Source: Putridiphycobacter roseus (GTDB lineage Bacteria > Bacteroidota > Bacteroidia > Flavobacteriales_D > Crocinitomicaceae). Taken from it: a stretch of DNA of 64,000 nt. Where the stretch lies: NCBI RefSeq assembly GCF_003234935.1, contig NZ_QKSB01000008.1, forward strand, positions 62,001 through 126,000, in the 5' to 3' direction. The notes beneath the pieces are model-generated. The model did not search any database and had not been told where the DNA came from. It worked only from the letters and a program-made list of their open reading frames with translations. This document shows, in pieces, positions 18,207-27,044 of the stretch; the stretch's first letter is position 1, and each line of letters starts with the position of its first letter. The translations under genes were made by a program, and so were the position numbers.

Positions 18207-18214
18207 CAAAGATA
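18207..18214 (-). promoter_or_regulatory. Putative -7 element TATCTTTG of gldB
   Basis: Minus-strand match to TAnnTTTG, 29 bases before the gldB start, within the 48-base divergent gap. Confidence 0.45.
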
Positions 18215-18226
18215 AAAGCATAAACT

Positions 18227-19075
18227 ATGAAAAAAATATTTTCTTTAATTTTAATTGCAGGTATAGCTTTTGGTGCTGAGGCCCAAGATAAAAAAATACG
18301 CGCTGGATTAGTGATGGGAACAACTGCGAGTTGGATAAAAGTGCAAACTACCAAAATTGAACGAAACGGTATTGGTTCTGGTTTTACCATTGGCATGGTG
18401 GGAGATTATCGCATTAATAATAATATTGCTTTTTCAACGGGTGTACAGTTTGACTTAGAATCATTTAAATTAAATTACGGTAGTGCTTCAAACACCAACT
18501 TAGGAAATGTGTTTTACGGATTCAATGATACGGAAATCTACAAATACAAAGATGGTTTAGTAGAAGACTATACAGACACAGCTGCTTTCGAGTTAAGCAC
18601 AAGAAACTTTAAAGGAAAGTACATTACCATTCCTTTATTCTTAAAATTTCAAACCAACATGATTGGTACCATGAGTTATTACGGGAAATTTGGATTTAGA
18701 ACTAGCTTTTTAGCTGGTGTAAGATATACAGACGAAGGGTATGCTGCAAAATACAATCCAACAACCGGGGCTTTTGATCGTGATGCTAACACGATCAGTA
18801 CTAAAGAAAACATGAAGCCAACCACCTTTAAAAAAGGATTGTCTTTTGTAAGATCAACAATTGGCATTTATGGTGGAGCAGAATGGAACTTTACAGGAAA
18901 TACTTTTTTATTCGGAGAAGTAGGCTTCAATTATGGTGTAACGCCTATTGTTTACCAAAAATCTGAGCATTTAGCAGACAAAATTGCTGACGGTACGACT
19001 TACCGTTATGAGAATTTAAATGTAAAAAGTAACCCACAACACATGTTTGAATTAAAAGTGGGCTTATTGTTTTAA
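18227..19075 (+). CDS. Outer-membrane beta-barrel protein, PorT-family-like
   Basis: The 282-residue protein has a signal peptide (MKKIFSLILIAGIAFGAEAQ) and alternating amphipathic strands ending in aromatic/Leu residues (MFELKVGLLF), as expected for an 8-10 strand barrel of the OMP_b-brl_2 type. PorT/SprT, a T9SS component, belongs to this broad group, but the sequence does not let me say this is PorT itself. It is divergent from gldBC and followed after one base by nadE, so the two are coupled. The linkage of gldB with nadE is known in other flavobacteria. Confidence 0.75.
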   Translation: MKKIFSLILIAGIAFGAEAQDKKIRAGLVMGTTASWIKVQTTKIERNGIGSGFTIGMVGDYRINNNIAFSTGVQFDLESFKLNYGSASNTNLGNVFYGFNDTEIYKYKDGLVEDYTDTAAFELSTRNFKGKYITIPLFLKFQTNMIGTMSYYGKFGFRTSFLAGVRYTDEGYAAKYNPTTGAFDRDANTISTKENMKPTTFKKGLSFVRSTIGIYGGAEWNFTGNTFLFGEVGFNYGVTPIVYQKSEHLADKIADGTTYRYENLNVKSNPQHMFELKVGLLF

Positions 19076-19076
19076 G

Positions 19077-19850
19077 ATGCAGACAGTTAAAGTAATTGAT
19101 TATATTTCAGATTGGCTTAAAACTTATGCCAACAATGCTGGTGTCAAAGGATTCATCATAGGCATTAGTGGTGGTATTGACTCTGCGGTAACCTCCACCC
19201 TTTGTGCTAGAACAGGACTGAAATTAATTTGTCTTGAAATGGATATCCATCAAAACGACAATGAAGTGGATAGAGGGCTAGCACACATTAATTGGTTAGA
19301 AAAAAAATACGCAAATGTAAGTCACCATAGGGTAAACCTTACCGATTCATTTGAAACCATAAAAGCAAGTTTTCCAGAAGGGGTAGAAAACCATGGGCTA
19401 TCTATGGCAAACACCCGTGCCAGACTTAGAATGACAACTTTATATGCCGTTGGACAAGCCAATGGATTATTAGTCGCTGGGACAGGGAATAAAGTGGAAG
19501 ATTTTGGCGTAGGGTTTTACACCAAATATGGTGATGGCGGCGTAGATTTAAGTCCGATTGCCGACCTGTTTAAAAGCGAAGTATTTGCCATAGCTAAGGA
19601 ACTTGACATTGTTCAGTCTATTCAAAATGCTGCACCAACAGACGGCTTATGGAAAGATGAACGCACTGACGAAGGACAAATTGGTGCTACTTATCCAGAA
19701 CTGGAATGGGCCATGACATTTGAAGGTAATCCTAAAGATTTAACAGATCGTCAAAAAGAAGTCATTAAAATTTACCATAGTTTTCACCGAGCCAATAAAC
19801 ATAAAATGGTTCCTATTCCTATTTGTGAGATTCCAGAAAATTTAAAATAA
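19077..19850 (+). CDS. nadE: Ammonia-dependent NAD+ synthetase
   Basis: NadE converts deamido-NAD+, ATP and ammonia to NAD+ in the cytoplasm. The 257 residues cover only the synthetase domain, with no N-terminal glutaminase, so ammonia is the expected donor. The ATP pyrophosphatase P-loop SGGIDSA is at 31-37. Other conserved blocks are ANTRARLRMTTLYA, GTGNKVEDFGVGFYTKYGDGGVD and DLFKSEVFAIAKEL. Begins one base after the upstream beta-barrel gene and ends at a terminator. Confidence 0.95.
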   Translation: MQTVKVIDYISDWLKTYANNAGVKGFIIGISGGIDSAVTSTLCARTGLKLICLEMDIHQNDNEVDRGLAHINWLEKKYANVSHHRVNLTDSFETIKASFPEGVENHGLSMANTRARLRMTTLYAVGQANGLLVAGTGNKVEDFGVGFYTKYGDGGVDLSPIADLFKSEVFAIAKELDIVQSIQNAAPTDGLWKDERTDEGQIGATYPELEWAMTFEGNPKDLTDRQKEVIKIYHSFHRANKHKMVPIPICEIPENLK

Positions 19851-19888
19851 AAAAAAGCCTAACACTATCTTTAGTTTAGGCTTTTTTT
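19851..19888 (+). terminator. Intrinsic terminator after nadE
   Basis: AAAAAAGCCTAA (19851-19862) pairs perfectly with 19876-19887 around a 13-base loop, followed by T residues. The A-T symmetry means it could also serve the convergent NUDIX gene. Confidence 0.85.
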
Positions 19889-19903
19889 ATGCATTAAAGC
19901 CAA

Positions 19904-20425
19904 TTAAAACTGCTCTCTTTCAACAATCAGCTCCAGTAAAAACAATTCTCGCACAATAGACATGCCTTTTTTATCACTATTGGCAATGGTATTTTTATTG
20001 TGCTGAATGGCATCATGAATATTTACCCAAACTGCACGCATGCCATTTTTTGTTTCGTAGTCCTCCATTTTAGCAACACCTAATTCCTTGTCAATCTCAC
20101 AAGTATAGCAATAAGAAATCATGTGCTGTATGTCGAAATCCGGTTTATGCCATGGACGATACTCTTCGTAAGTGCCAAAAGGCTGAATATTTCTAATGGA
20201 CTTAGCACCTGTCTCTTCTTCCAATTCCCGCACCATCCCCGTCAGCTTATCTTCTCCCAAATCTAAACCTCCACCAGGCAAGCTATAATCTTCATACCTT
20301 TCGGTGTAGAGCAATAAAATATCCTCTCCTTGAATGGCAATACTTCGGGTAGCATGCCTAGTAAAAACAGTTTTATTCGTCAATGTTTTTACTTCGGGGT
20401 GGTAGTGCGTTTTTAAATTTTGCAT
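19904..20425 (-). CDS. NUDIX hydrolase
   Basis: The 173-residue protein has a complete Nudix box from Gly52 to Ala74: the G(x5)E(x7)REL(x)EE(x)GA pattern, with catalytic Glu67, Glu70 and Glu71. The family splits nucleoside-diphosphate-linked compounds into NMP plus phosphoryl-X with Mg2+. Substrate cannot be predicted; a housecleaning or NAD/sugar-nucleotide role is possible. It is convergent with nadE, but no functional link can be drawn from that. Confidence 0.88.
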   Translation of the reverse strand: MQNLKTHYHPEVKTLTNKTVFTRHATRSIAIQGEDILLLYTERYEDYSLPGGGLDLGEDKLTGMVRELEEETGAKSIRNIQPFGTYEEYRPWHKPDFDIQHMISYCYTCEIDKELGVAKMEDYETKNGMRAVWVNIHDAIQHNKNTIANSDKKGMSIVRELFLLELIVEREQF

Positions 20426-20787
20426 GAAGGCAGTCCTGTATTTATTGCAAAAGTAGCTTAATTATTTAAAATGGAGAATGGTGTTTGGCTCGATTATTTT
20501 AACTGATTTTATTAAAAATAAACCAATCTGTACCTCGAAAATGATTTTTTTTAGAACATATTTAAACAGCTTAAATAAGTATAATTATTGAATGGTTTTT
20601 TAATGGTGAAAGGTGTAATCTCACTCAATTTTGAATGCTTTTAAATTTTATACACTTAGCTCATTCGAAGGAGATAAATCCTTGCTGATAAAATTTACAC
20701 TTGTAACTTTTTAAGCATTCCAAATGTTCTACTAATGAACCTAAGTCATTTAAAGTGATTGAAAGTGAATCATTAATCTATTTTATT
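20426..20787. other. Divergent intergenic region (362 bases)
   Basis: Apart from the NUDIX promoter motif I see no ORF, RNA-like fold or strong repeat. It is very AT-rich and must hold the promoter of the PorP/SprF gene, but I found no convincing -7 motif for it. Confidence 0.5.
20448..20455 (-). promoter_or_regulatory. Putative -7 element TACTTTTG of the NUDIX gene
   Basis: Minus-strand match to TAnnTTTG, 23 bases before the start at 20425. This leaves a short leader typical for the group. Confidence 0.5.
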
Positions 20788-21654
20788 ATGAAAAAATTAG
20801 TCCTATCCTTCTTCGTCCTTTGCCTGTCAACTACAACGACTTTTGCCCAATCAGACCCGAATTTTGCAAGTGATGGCTTTTCTCCATTTTGGAACAATCC
20901 CGCCGCTACTGGAAGCGCAAACTCCTTTTCGACAAATCTAATTTATCAAAATTTATGGCCATCTATACCAAGTAATTTTCAAAATTTTGCTTTCAACATT
21001 GAAGCAGACACTAAATTTGGATTAAAAAATTCCATGGAAAAATTAAATCTACCCATAGGTTTGAATGTGGTCCATCAACAAATGGGTCTTCTAGACATGC
21101 AGACAATTAACATACCCATTAGTTATCCTATAAAACTAAAAAACTCCACATTAGCCATTGGAGTCTCGGCAGGTATAAAGCGAATTACATATAAATTAGA
21201 AGGCACATCATACTTTGGTGAACAGTTCAATTATGTAGATGGTAGCCGTTTTGATTTAAATGCAGGTCTTTTCTGGACAGGTAAAAATCATTACTTAGGA
21301 CTATCTTCTACCAACTTGACGCAACCAACTTTTGATGGCTATCAAGCAAGTCGACATTACAACCTGCAGGCAGGCTATCGCTTTAAGGTAGGAAAACATC
21401 ACATCTATCCTATGCTAAACAGCGTTACTGACTTGGTGATTATAAACACTAGGATCATGACCTACTTTCAGTTTAAAGAAGACATTTTTTCCATTGGTGC
21501 GGGAATCAGTTCCCATAAAAATTATTATTTAGGTGCCACTATAAAGATTATGAAGTTCAAATTAGCTTATTTATATTATGAAAATCACAGCACATTAAGT
21601 AACTATAGCGCAGGCTCTCATGAAGTAAGACTTTCTTTTGCTATTGCGAAGTAG
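20788..21654 (+). CDS. PorP/SprF-family T9SS outer-membrane protein
   Basis: The 288-residue protein begins at 20788 with signal peptide MKKLVLSFFVLCLSTTTTFAQ; the ATG 11 codons upstream is not needed. DPNFASDGFSPFWNNPAATG is the family's N-terminal hallmark (a 'NPA' turn after the first strand), and regularly alternating strands continue to the end. In T9SS, PorP/SprF proteins are outer-membrane barrels that help anchor or deliver specific type-B cargo. Its cargo is usually encoded next door, but here no large adhesin neighbours it, so it is an orphan or serves cargo elsewhere. Confidence 0.85.
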   Translation: MKKLVLSFFVLCLSTTTTFAQSDPNFASDGFSPFWNNPAATGSANSFSTNLIYQNLWPSIPSNFQNFAFNIEADTKFGLKNSMEKLNLPIGLNVVHQQMGLLDMQTINIPISYPIKLKNSTLAIGVSAGIKRITYKLEGTSYFGEQFNYVDGSRFDLNAGLFWTGKNHYLGLSSTNLTQPTFDGYQASRHYNLQAGYRFKVGKHHIYPMLNSVTDLVIINTRIMTYFQFKEDIFSIGAGISSHKNYYLGATIKIMKFKLAYLYYENHSTLSNYSAGSHEVRLSFAIAK

Positions 21655-21688
21655 TTTTCAAGTCAGGGATGGATTTAACAGACTTTTT

Positions 21689-22702
21689 CTAATCGTTCAC
21701 CGTTAAAACCACCTTACCTTCTACTTTATAATTTTCGACAAGACTATGCGCTTCAGCTGCTTGATCTAAGCTCATTACTTTTCCAATAACAGGTTTTATC
21801 TTTTTGGCTGACAATAGTTCAAATAATAACTTTAAATCTTCTTTGAACCAATCTGGATGTTTTTTACGGAAGGAAGTGATGATATAAAATTTTGCAGATG
21901 GCTTGGTTGGCATTAAGTTCCAGAATAAAATCTTAAAAAAATCGAGTACTACATGACCATCTTTTCCACTTGCCGCGTTTTGATAACCGTATGCAACCAA
22001 GGTTCCTTTCTTTTTCAATACACTTAAAGAGCGTGGAAAATAACTACCTCCAATAGGGTCAAAAACAAAATCAATTCCATCAGGTTCACTCCTTTTAATA
22101 ACCGCAGCGAAATCTTCCTTATTATAATCAATTGGAATGGCACCCATTGCTTTAATAAACTGGTGTTTGCTTTTAGAAGCTGTACCATACATTTTAAGGT
22201 TCATTAATTTACCCAATTGCAACAGTGCAGTACCCACAGCACCCGAACAGGCGTGAATCAAAATGACATCCCCTTCTTTTACCTGTATAAAGCGGTGTAG
22301 CATTTGGTAGGCAGTTACGTAAGTCAAAACCAAACTAACTGCTTCTACAGGGGGTATATCTTCCGGCACCACAACTACAGAATTTGAGTCAAGACAAATG
22401 TATTCTGTATATGCACCAATCACCGTTAAGTCAGCTACCTTCTGTCCAATGGTTAAATTATCTACCCCTTCACCAAGAGCATCTACCACACCTACCAAGT
22501 CGTAACCAGGCGAAAAAGGCGGCTTATCTCTCACAGCTGGATAAATTCCACGGCGAATAAGTGTATCAGTATAGCATGCACTTGTGGCTAAAACTTTAAT
22601 TCTTACCTCCCCTTTTTTAGGAACGGGCAGCTCCTTTTCTCTTACTTTTTTTAATTGTTCAGGAGCTCCGAACTTTGATATCACAATTCTATTGTACGCC
22701 AT
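21689..22702 (-). CDS. Zinc-free medium-chain dehydrogenase/reductase, quinone-reductase type
   Basis: The 337-residue protein has the MDR GroES-like N-terminus (VLATSACYTDTLIRRG, GYDLVGVVDALGEGV) and a Rossmann domain with ILIHACSGAVGTALLQLGK, a variant of the family's NADPH-binding loop. The structural-zinc cysteines of alcohol dehydrogenases are absent, which fits NADPH:quinone oxidoreductases of the VAT-1/zeta-crystallin type. It reduces quinones or activated alkenes. It stands alone; the convergent neighbour is the PorP/SprF gene. Confidence 0.85.
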   Translation of the reverse strand: MAYNRIVISKFGAPEQLKKVREKELPVPKKGEVRIKVLATSACYTDTLIRRGIYPAVRDKPPFSPGYDLVGVVDALGEGVDNLTIGQKVADLTVIGAYTEYICLDSNSVVVVPEDIPPVEAVSLVLTYVTAYQMLHRFIQVKEGDVILIHACSGAVGTALLQLGKLMNLKMYGTASKSKHQFIKAMGAIPIDYNKEDFAAVIKRSEPDGIDFVFDPIGGSYFPRSLSVLKKKGTLVAYGYQNAASGKDGHVVLDFFKILFWNLMPTKPSAKFYIITSFRKKHPDWFKEDLKLLFELLSAKKIKPVIGKVMSLDQAAEAHSLVENYKVEGKVVLTVND

Positions 22703-22995
22703 TATATTATTTTAAATTGCTGACTAGACCCATAAATAATTCAAGTTTAAAAATAGGTAAAACATTGCAATTGCTACAATTGTTTTTTTAAAATATTTCA
22801 ACCTAATTGTAAACAAACGCCATCTTTTACTATAGACTTGAAAGGAAAAACGCTCTAGAAAGAAAATGCTACGTTAAAATTCGAAACATAGCCATATTGG
22901 AAATTCCAAATCACCTATGCTAAGATTAACTCTCCCTCCCCATATTTCAAAACCATATTTGTAACGCCTAAGCCGCAAGGCAAGTTTTGATGGGT

Positions 22996-24372
22996 TTATT
23001 TTTTTTCCGCATTATTCTCCAACCAATTCATGGCATACTTAAGCACATCTGTTGCCACTTCAATATCGGGATAAACGGGAGCCATTATCGAATCATTTCC
23101 ATTTGCTCCAATATCATAAGTTGAGCTAATATTAACTTCACTTTTAGTGTTTTTTAAGACAAAGCTTATTTGCTCACCAAAGTCATTCGTGTACTCTCCG
23201 GTTGGACTGCCGATTAAGGTTGTAATTTGATATGTTTTTACAGCATCAGCTAAAAAATTAGCACTAGAGAAAGTACTCGGACCTATTAACAAACAAGTTT
23301 TTCCTGTAAAATAATAAGGAGGTTTTTCTGGCTGAACAAGCCCTGTTGAGTCCAAATCAACAATCACTGTTTGGTTTGGGGTTTTCATGTATTTAACCAT
23401 AAAATCTTTACCAAATAGCTTTGTGTAGACTTTGTTATTAGCGTAAGCTTTTTTTGATTCCTCACTCACCTTCCAATACCTACCACTCGCCTGCTGGTAT
23501 GGCTTGGTGGTGATATACGACAAAAGCAAATCGTTTAAACTTGAATTCCCGCCTCCGTTCGCTCGAATATCAATGATCAATTTATCAATATGCTTTGCTT
23601 GTATCGTCTTGAAAGTCGCCTTCAAAAATTGATTAAATTTCTTGTAATTATTACTACTATTGTATGCCATTAAACCAATATTATTATCTAGTATATCGAA
23701 TGAATAATCAACCTGTTTTACACTTGAATTTAAAATTTTTGCGAGTTCGGCAATTCTTATACCATCTGTTGTAAATAGCTCGTCTGAGTCAGCAATCGCA
23801 ATAGAATAAGGCGCTTTTAAACTGTCGTTAAAGAATAAGTAAACGGGGAATGCCCTTTCAACATTAGCAATTTTATAAGCATCAATCCCGCCGCTATACG
23901 CCATACATTCTTTAAATAATTTGACGACACTGATACCATTAATCGATTTAATTTTCATGCCAGGCACGATAACAGAAAGACCAGACTTTGTCACTATAAA
24001 AATCCCATCCTCTTCAACCAGCTTACCTGTAAAAGGAAGATAAACATGTGCCTTTATTTCAGGAATCAATTTAGCATGTTGCCAATTCATCCCAGAATGA
24101 CCGCCACTCATCATAGCCGTTAACTTCATACAAATCCCAATAAATTGTCGCATAGGAACTGAGTCATTTTTCCAACTGCTCAACTGCTCATCTTTTATGG
24201 TATTGATTACTTTTTTTGAAGTTTTGAAGTAAGGATTGTAGTGCACATTTTCAAATGTAGCAATCAGCTGTTCAATATCCGCAATGGCTTTATCGGTTGT
24301 AATATAAGCAGGAGACTGTGTAAACGCATGGTTAAAAACCATCAATAAAAATAAGCTCAATAAATGTTTCAT
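22996..24372 (-). CDS. Secreted S41-family peptidase
   Basis: The protein is 458 residues from the start at 24372, where the signal peptide MKHLLSLFLLMVFNHAFTQ begins. There is a PDZ-like stretch (VPGMKIKSINGISV near 150) and then the S41 catalytic domain: IDIRANGGGNSSLNDLLLSYI, GKTCLLIGPSTFSSANFLADAV and IGSPTGEYTNDFGE. The Ser in STFSSANF occupies the nucleophile position of tail-specific proteases. It should act in the periplasm or at the cell surface. Substrates are unknown. Flanked by long gaps, so monocistronic. Confidence 0.85.
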   Translation of the reverse strand: MKHLLSLFLLMVFNHAFTQSPAYITTDKAIADIEQLIATFENVHYNPYFKTSKKVINTIKDEQLSSWKNDSVPMRQFIGICMKLTAMMSGGHSGMNWQHAKLIPEIKAHVYLPFTGKLVEEDGIFIVTKSGLSVIVPGMKIKSINGISVVKLFKECMAYSGGIDAYKIANVERAFPVYLFFNDSLKAPYSIAIADSDELFTTDGIRIAELAKILNSSVKQVDYSFDILDNNIGLMAYNSSNNYKKFNQFLKATFKTIQAKHIDKLIIDIRANGGGNSSLNDLLLSYITTKPYQQASGRYWKVSEESKKAYANNKVYTKLFGKDFMVKYMKTPNQTVIVDLDSTGLVQPEKPPYYFTGKTCLLIGPSTFSSANFLADAVKTYQITTLIGSPTGEYTNDFGEQISFVLKNTKSEVNISSTYDIGANGNDSIMAPVYPDIEVATDVLKYAMNWLENNAEKK

Positions 24373-24740
24373 AAATGTAATGGGTTTCAACTTTGGAATA
24401 ACAATATTACTGAGTCCAGCATCATTTAAAAACACTAATCAAATCAATGCTAACGCCTTACTTAAGCTAAAGTAATTATTTTTTGTAAAAGACTATCTAT
24501 TTACTTCTTTTTTAAGCTTCGAATTCATTGACTGCTATTCATAATATAAAAAGACGCCACTTTATTACACCAACAGTGATAAAGTCATCATTCAAGTCAA
24601 TAAAATAACACAGTGCGTTGAAAAGTTTATAAAACTGTATAGATTTCTCCCTTTATTTCAACGCATGGTTAACTGAAAATTACACCTTAAAACACTTCAA
24701 AATAACACACATAATGTCAACTAATTAAACCCATACCACT
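24373..24740. other. Intergenic region with inverted repeat
   Basis: No gene is visible in these 368 bases. The only structure is a 9-bp inverted repeat, gcgttgaaa at 24615-24623 and tttcaacgc at 24656-24664, separated by 32 bases. It lies between genes on the same strand and lacks a T-run, so it is not a typical terminator. Confidence 0.5.
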
Positions 24741-25523
24741 TCAAAAATAACTCATTACTTTTTTATAAATAAATAGATAAATAGTTGCCGCCCCAAAAGA
24801 GATTAAGGTACCTAAATAAATACCAAATAAAGGATATACTATAGACACGGTTAAAGAGTAAATTATTAAGGAGAACATACCAATAGGAACATTTTTTATT
24901 ATTGTATGCACGTGTTCTTTTGAATAGGTAAAATGAATAATTAACATTAACGGAAACAAAGTTGTGGGAAAAGCTGAGAAAAGACCAGACAATGTTGGCC
25001 CAAAAAATCTTGGGGCACTTGTTATTAACAATATGATAAAAGCTGCAAAAATTGCCCTTAAAAAAAGTGTTTTGTAGTTGAGCTTAGCTTTAGTTTGGAT
25101 GCTAATATTTTTTATTTTTCTAAAAAGAAATATGCACAAAAAAGAACATACAATAGGGATTAAAACGGCAATGAATTTGTTAATCTCTATAAAGTGTAAC
25201 AGCCAAACAACGACAAGGTATCCTAAGAGAGAAATGAGAGATGAAAAAATAATATTGTATCGGGTAAAATACTTAGAACATATATAATAGATATAAACAA
25301 ATGATAAAGCCGCCGTCAACCCAATCATGTTATAAACCGCGCTTTTTGCAGCAAACTCTGGACTAGCTTCTAACCCAAAGAAAAATAATGTTATTGCAGA
25401 ACCTGTTGGATAACCGGATAAAACTCCTGCAACTTTTGGACTGACATTTTCAGCAAGCAGTGACAAACCAATCACAAATGAAATGGCTACAATTAATTTT
25501 ACTAAGAACAATAATTCAGTCAT
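24741..25523 (-). CDS. Integral membrane protein, GlpM/DUF3147-like
   Basis: The 260-residue protein has about eight hydrophobic segments and almost no loops. The two halves appear related: AGVLSGYPTGSAITLFFFGLE near 31-52 resembles LSGLFSAFPTTLFPLMLIIHF near 177-199, each with a GxxSxxPT-type turn within a membrane segment. This duplicated layout is reminiscent of the GlpM/DUF3147 group, whose function is unknown. No conserved charged pore residues stand out. It is preceded by the DUF983 gene on the same strand, 148 bases away. Confidence 0.6.
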   Translation of the reverse strand: MTELLFLVKLIVAISFVIGLSLLAENVSPKVAGVLSGYPTGSAITLFFFGLEASPEFAAKSAVYNMIGLTAALSFVYIYYICSKYFTRYNIIFSSLISLLGYLVVVWLLHFIEINKFIAVLIPIVCSFLCIFLFRKIKNISIQTKAKLNYKTLFLRAIFAAFIILLITSAPRFFGPTLSGLFSAFPTTLFPLMLIIHFTYSKEHVHTIIKNVPIGMFSLIIYSLTVSIVYPLFGIYLGTLISFGAATIYLFIYKKVMSYF

Positions 25524-25671
25524 CTATTTGCCAAATATTTTACGCAAAGAAAGTAGAATTCAATAAGATTACTATCCTAAAATTCAAAAAATATTCCCCT
25601 TTAAACTATATGGCTTCAAAACGGGCTCATAATAAATGACATGTGATTATCTATTCATTACAATAAAGTAA

Positions 25672-26037
25672 TTACCAAGGGAAAATGTATATGTAAATTA
25701 GTCTTGCCCATTTAAAATTGAGCTTTGCAAACAACACTAAGGTCATGGTTATTATGCCTAGCAGTAATGCAATAGAAATGGAAGGCCATAACATATTGGT
25801 AAGCAAGTAAGCTACAATTGCTTGAAAGGTAGACAATCCATAACTGATATACATGGCGCCAATAAAGTAACCAGGCTCTCTTTCAAATTTATACTGACAG
25901 GCATCACAAGCCACATTCATTTCGGGAACAGCAAAAAGTTTAGTCCCTTTTTTAAAAGCATACCCTTGTTTACAACTAGGACATTTCTCAGAATAAACAT
26001 TATTGACAAACTGGAATATTTTTCTCACACTTTTCAT
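25672..26037 (-). CDS. DUF983-family membrane protein
   Basis: The 121-residue protein has two zinc-ribbon-like Cys pairs, CPSCKQG near 18-24 and CDACQYKF near 44-51, followed by EPGYFIGAMYISYG and two hydrophobic segments. That order is the signature of DUF983 proteins. Function is unknown; the Cys4 cluster probably binds metal on the cytoplasmic side. It is divergent from the AraC-type gene, with 88 bases between starts. Confidence 0.85.
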   Translation of the reverse strand: MKSVRKIFQFVNNVYSEKCPSCKQGYAFKKGTKLFAVPEMNVACDACQYKFEREPGYFIGAMYISYGLSTFQAIVAYLLTNMLWPSISIALLLGIITMTLVLFAKLNFKWARLIYIYIFPW

Positions 26038-26125
26038 GTGTCAAAGGTCGTGGAATTATCTTATTTAGGAATATACTACTTACGCATACAATAGCACAAT
26101 TAAGACATTTTTTGTATATTTGATC

Positions 26126-27004
26126 ATGAACAGTGCATTTCCAATATACAGTATTAAGGAATTTCAATCTACCCAGCATGACAATGATTTTTATGCGAAT
26201 TATGCCAACGTACACATTAAAGGACATCATTTCACCAAATTACCTCATAAGCATGACTTTTACTTAATTATTTTATTTACAAAAGGCAGTGGAAAGCACG
26301 AAATAGATTTTGAAACCTACCAAGTGAAACCTGGCACATTATTTATACTTAAACCAGGAGAAATGCATTACTGGGAACTTTCTGATGATATTGATGGTTT
26401 TGTATTTTTTCACACCAAAGATTTTTACGATAAAAGGTATGTCACTTCTAGTTTGAAAGATTTTGCCTTTTTTGCTTCTTTTCAAAGTTCACCAATCATC
26501 CATGTGAGTGAAGCGACACAGTTACAATTAGAAGGATTAATGTTAGAGCTGGTACTTGAAAGTCAAAAAAACGAATTACTCAAATGGGAAAAAATTCATG
26601 CCTTAATTACCATGGTTTACATTAGTATCTCACGAGAATATATCCCCACCTACAAAGTAAAAAGTGTGGTGTATTTGAAAAAGGTGAGGGAATTTGAGGA
26701 CGTGATCGAATCAAATTTTAAAAGCATTAAGTTTGCAAAGGAGTACGCGGCAATGCTGAACATCACAGAAAAACATTTGAACAGAGTAACCAAAGCCTGC
26801 TTTAATAAAACCAGCACCCAGTTAATTAGTGAGCGCATCATGCTTGAAGCCAAAAGAATGTTAATGCACTCGGAATATAACGTCAATCAAATCAGTGAAG
26901 CATTAGGCTTTAATGAAACCTCCTACTTTATTCGATTCTTTAAAAAGCATACTGGCTTAACACCTCTCCATTTTCTTCATGCATACCTTGAGAAAAAACA
27001 ATAA
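26126..27004 (+). CDS. AraC-family transcriptional regulator
   Basis: The 292-residue protein starts at ATG 26126; a TTG two codons upstream is less likely. An N-terminal cupin-like sensing domain (HDFYLIILFTKGSGKHEIDF, KPGTLFILKPGEMHYWELS) is followed by the double helix-turn-helix (FAKEYAAMLNITEKHLNRVTK and INQ..SEALGFNETSYFIRFFKKHTGLTP). Such regulators usually activate a neighbouring transport or catabolic gene; here the divergent DUF983 gene is the only candidate. The effector is unknown. Confidence 0.88.
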   Translation: MNSAFPIYSIKEFQSTQHDNDFYANYANVHIKGHHFTKLPHKHDFYLIILFTKGSGKHEIDFETYQVKPGTLFILKPGEMHYWELSDDIDGFVFFHTKDFYDKRYVTSSLKDFAFFASFQSSPIIHVSEATQLQLEGLMLELVLESQKNELLKWEKIHALITMVYISISREYIPTYKVKSVVYLKKVREFEDVIESNFKSIKFAKEYAAMLNITEKHLNRVTKACFNKTSTQLISERIMLEAKRMLMHSEYNVNQISEALGFNETSYFIRFFKKHTGLTPLHFLHAYLEKKQ

Positions 27005-27044
27005 TAATTTTACGCATCCGTCATCATAAGACCTTACCTATTAT

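Noticed and set aside
26115..26122. TATATTTG in front of the AraC-type gene as a promoter -7 element
   Set aside because: It ends only 3 bases before the ATG, so the transcript would start inside the gene; probably a chance match.
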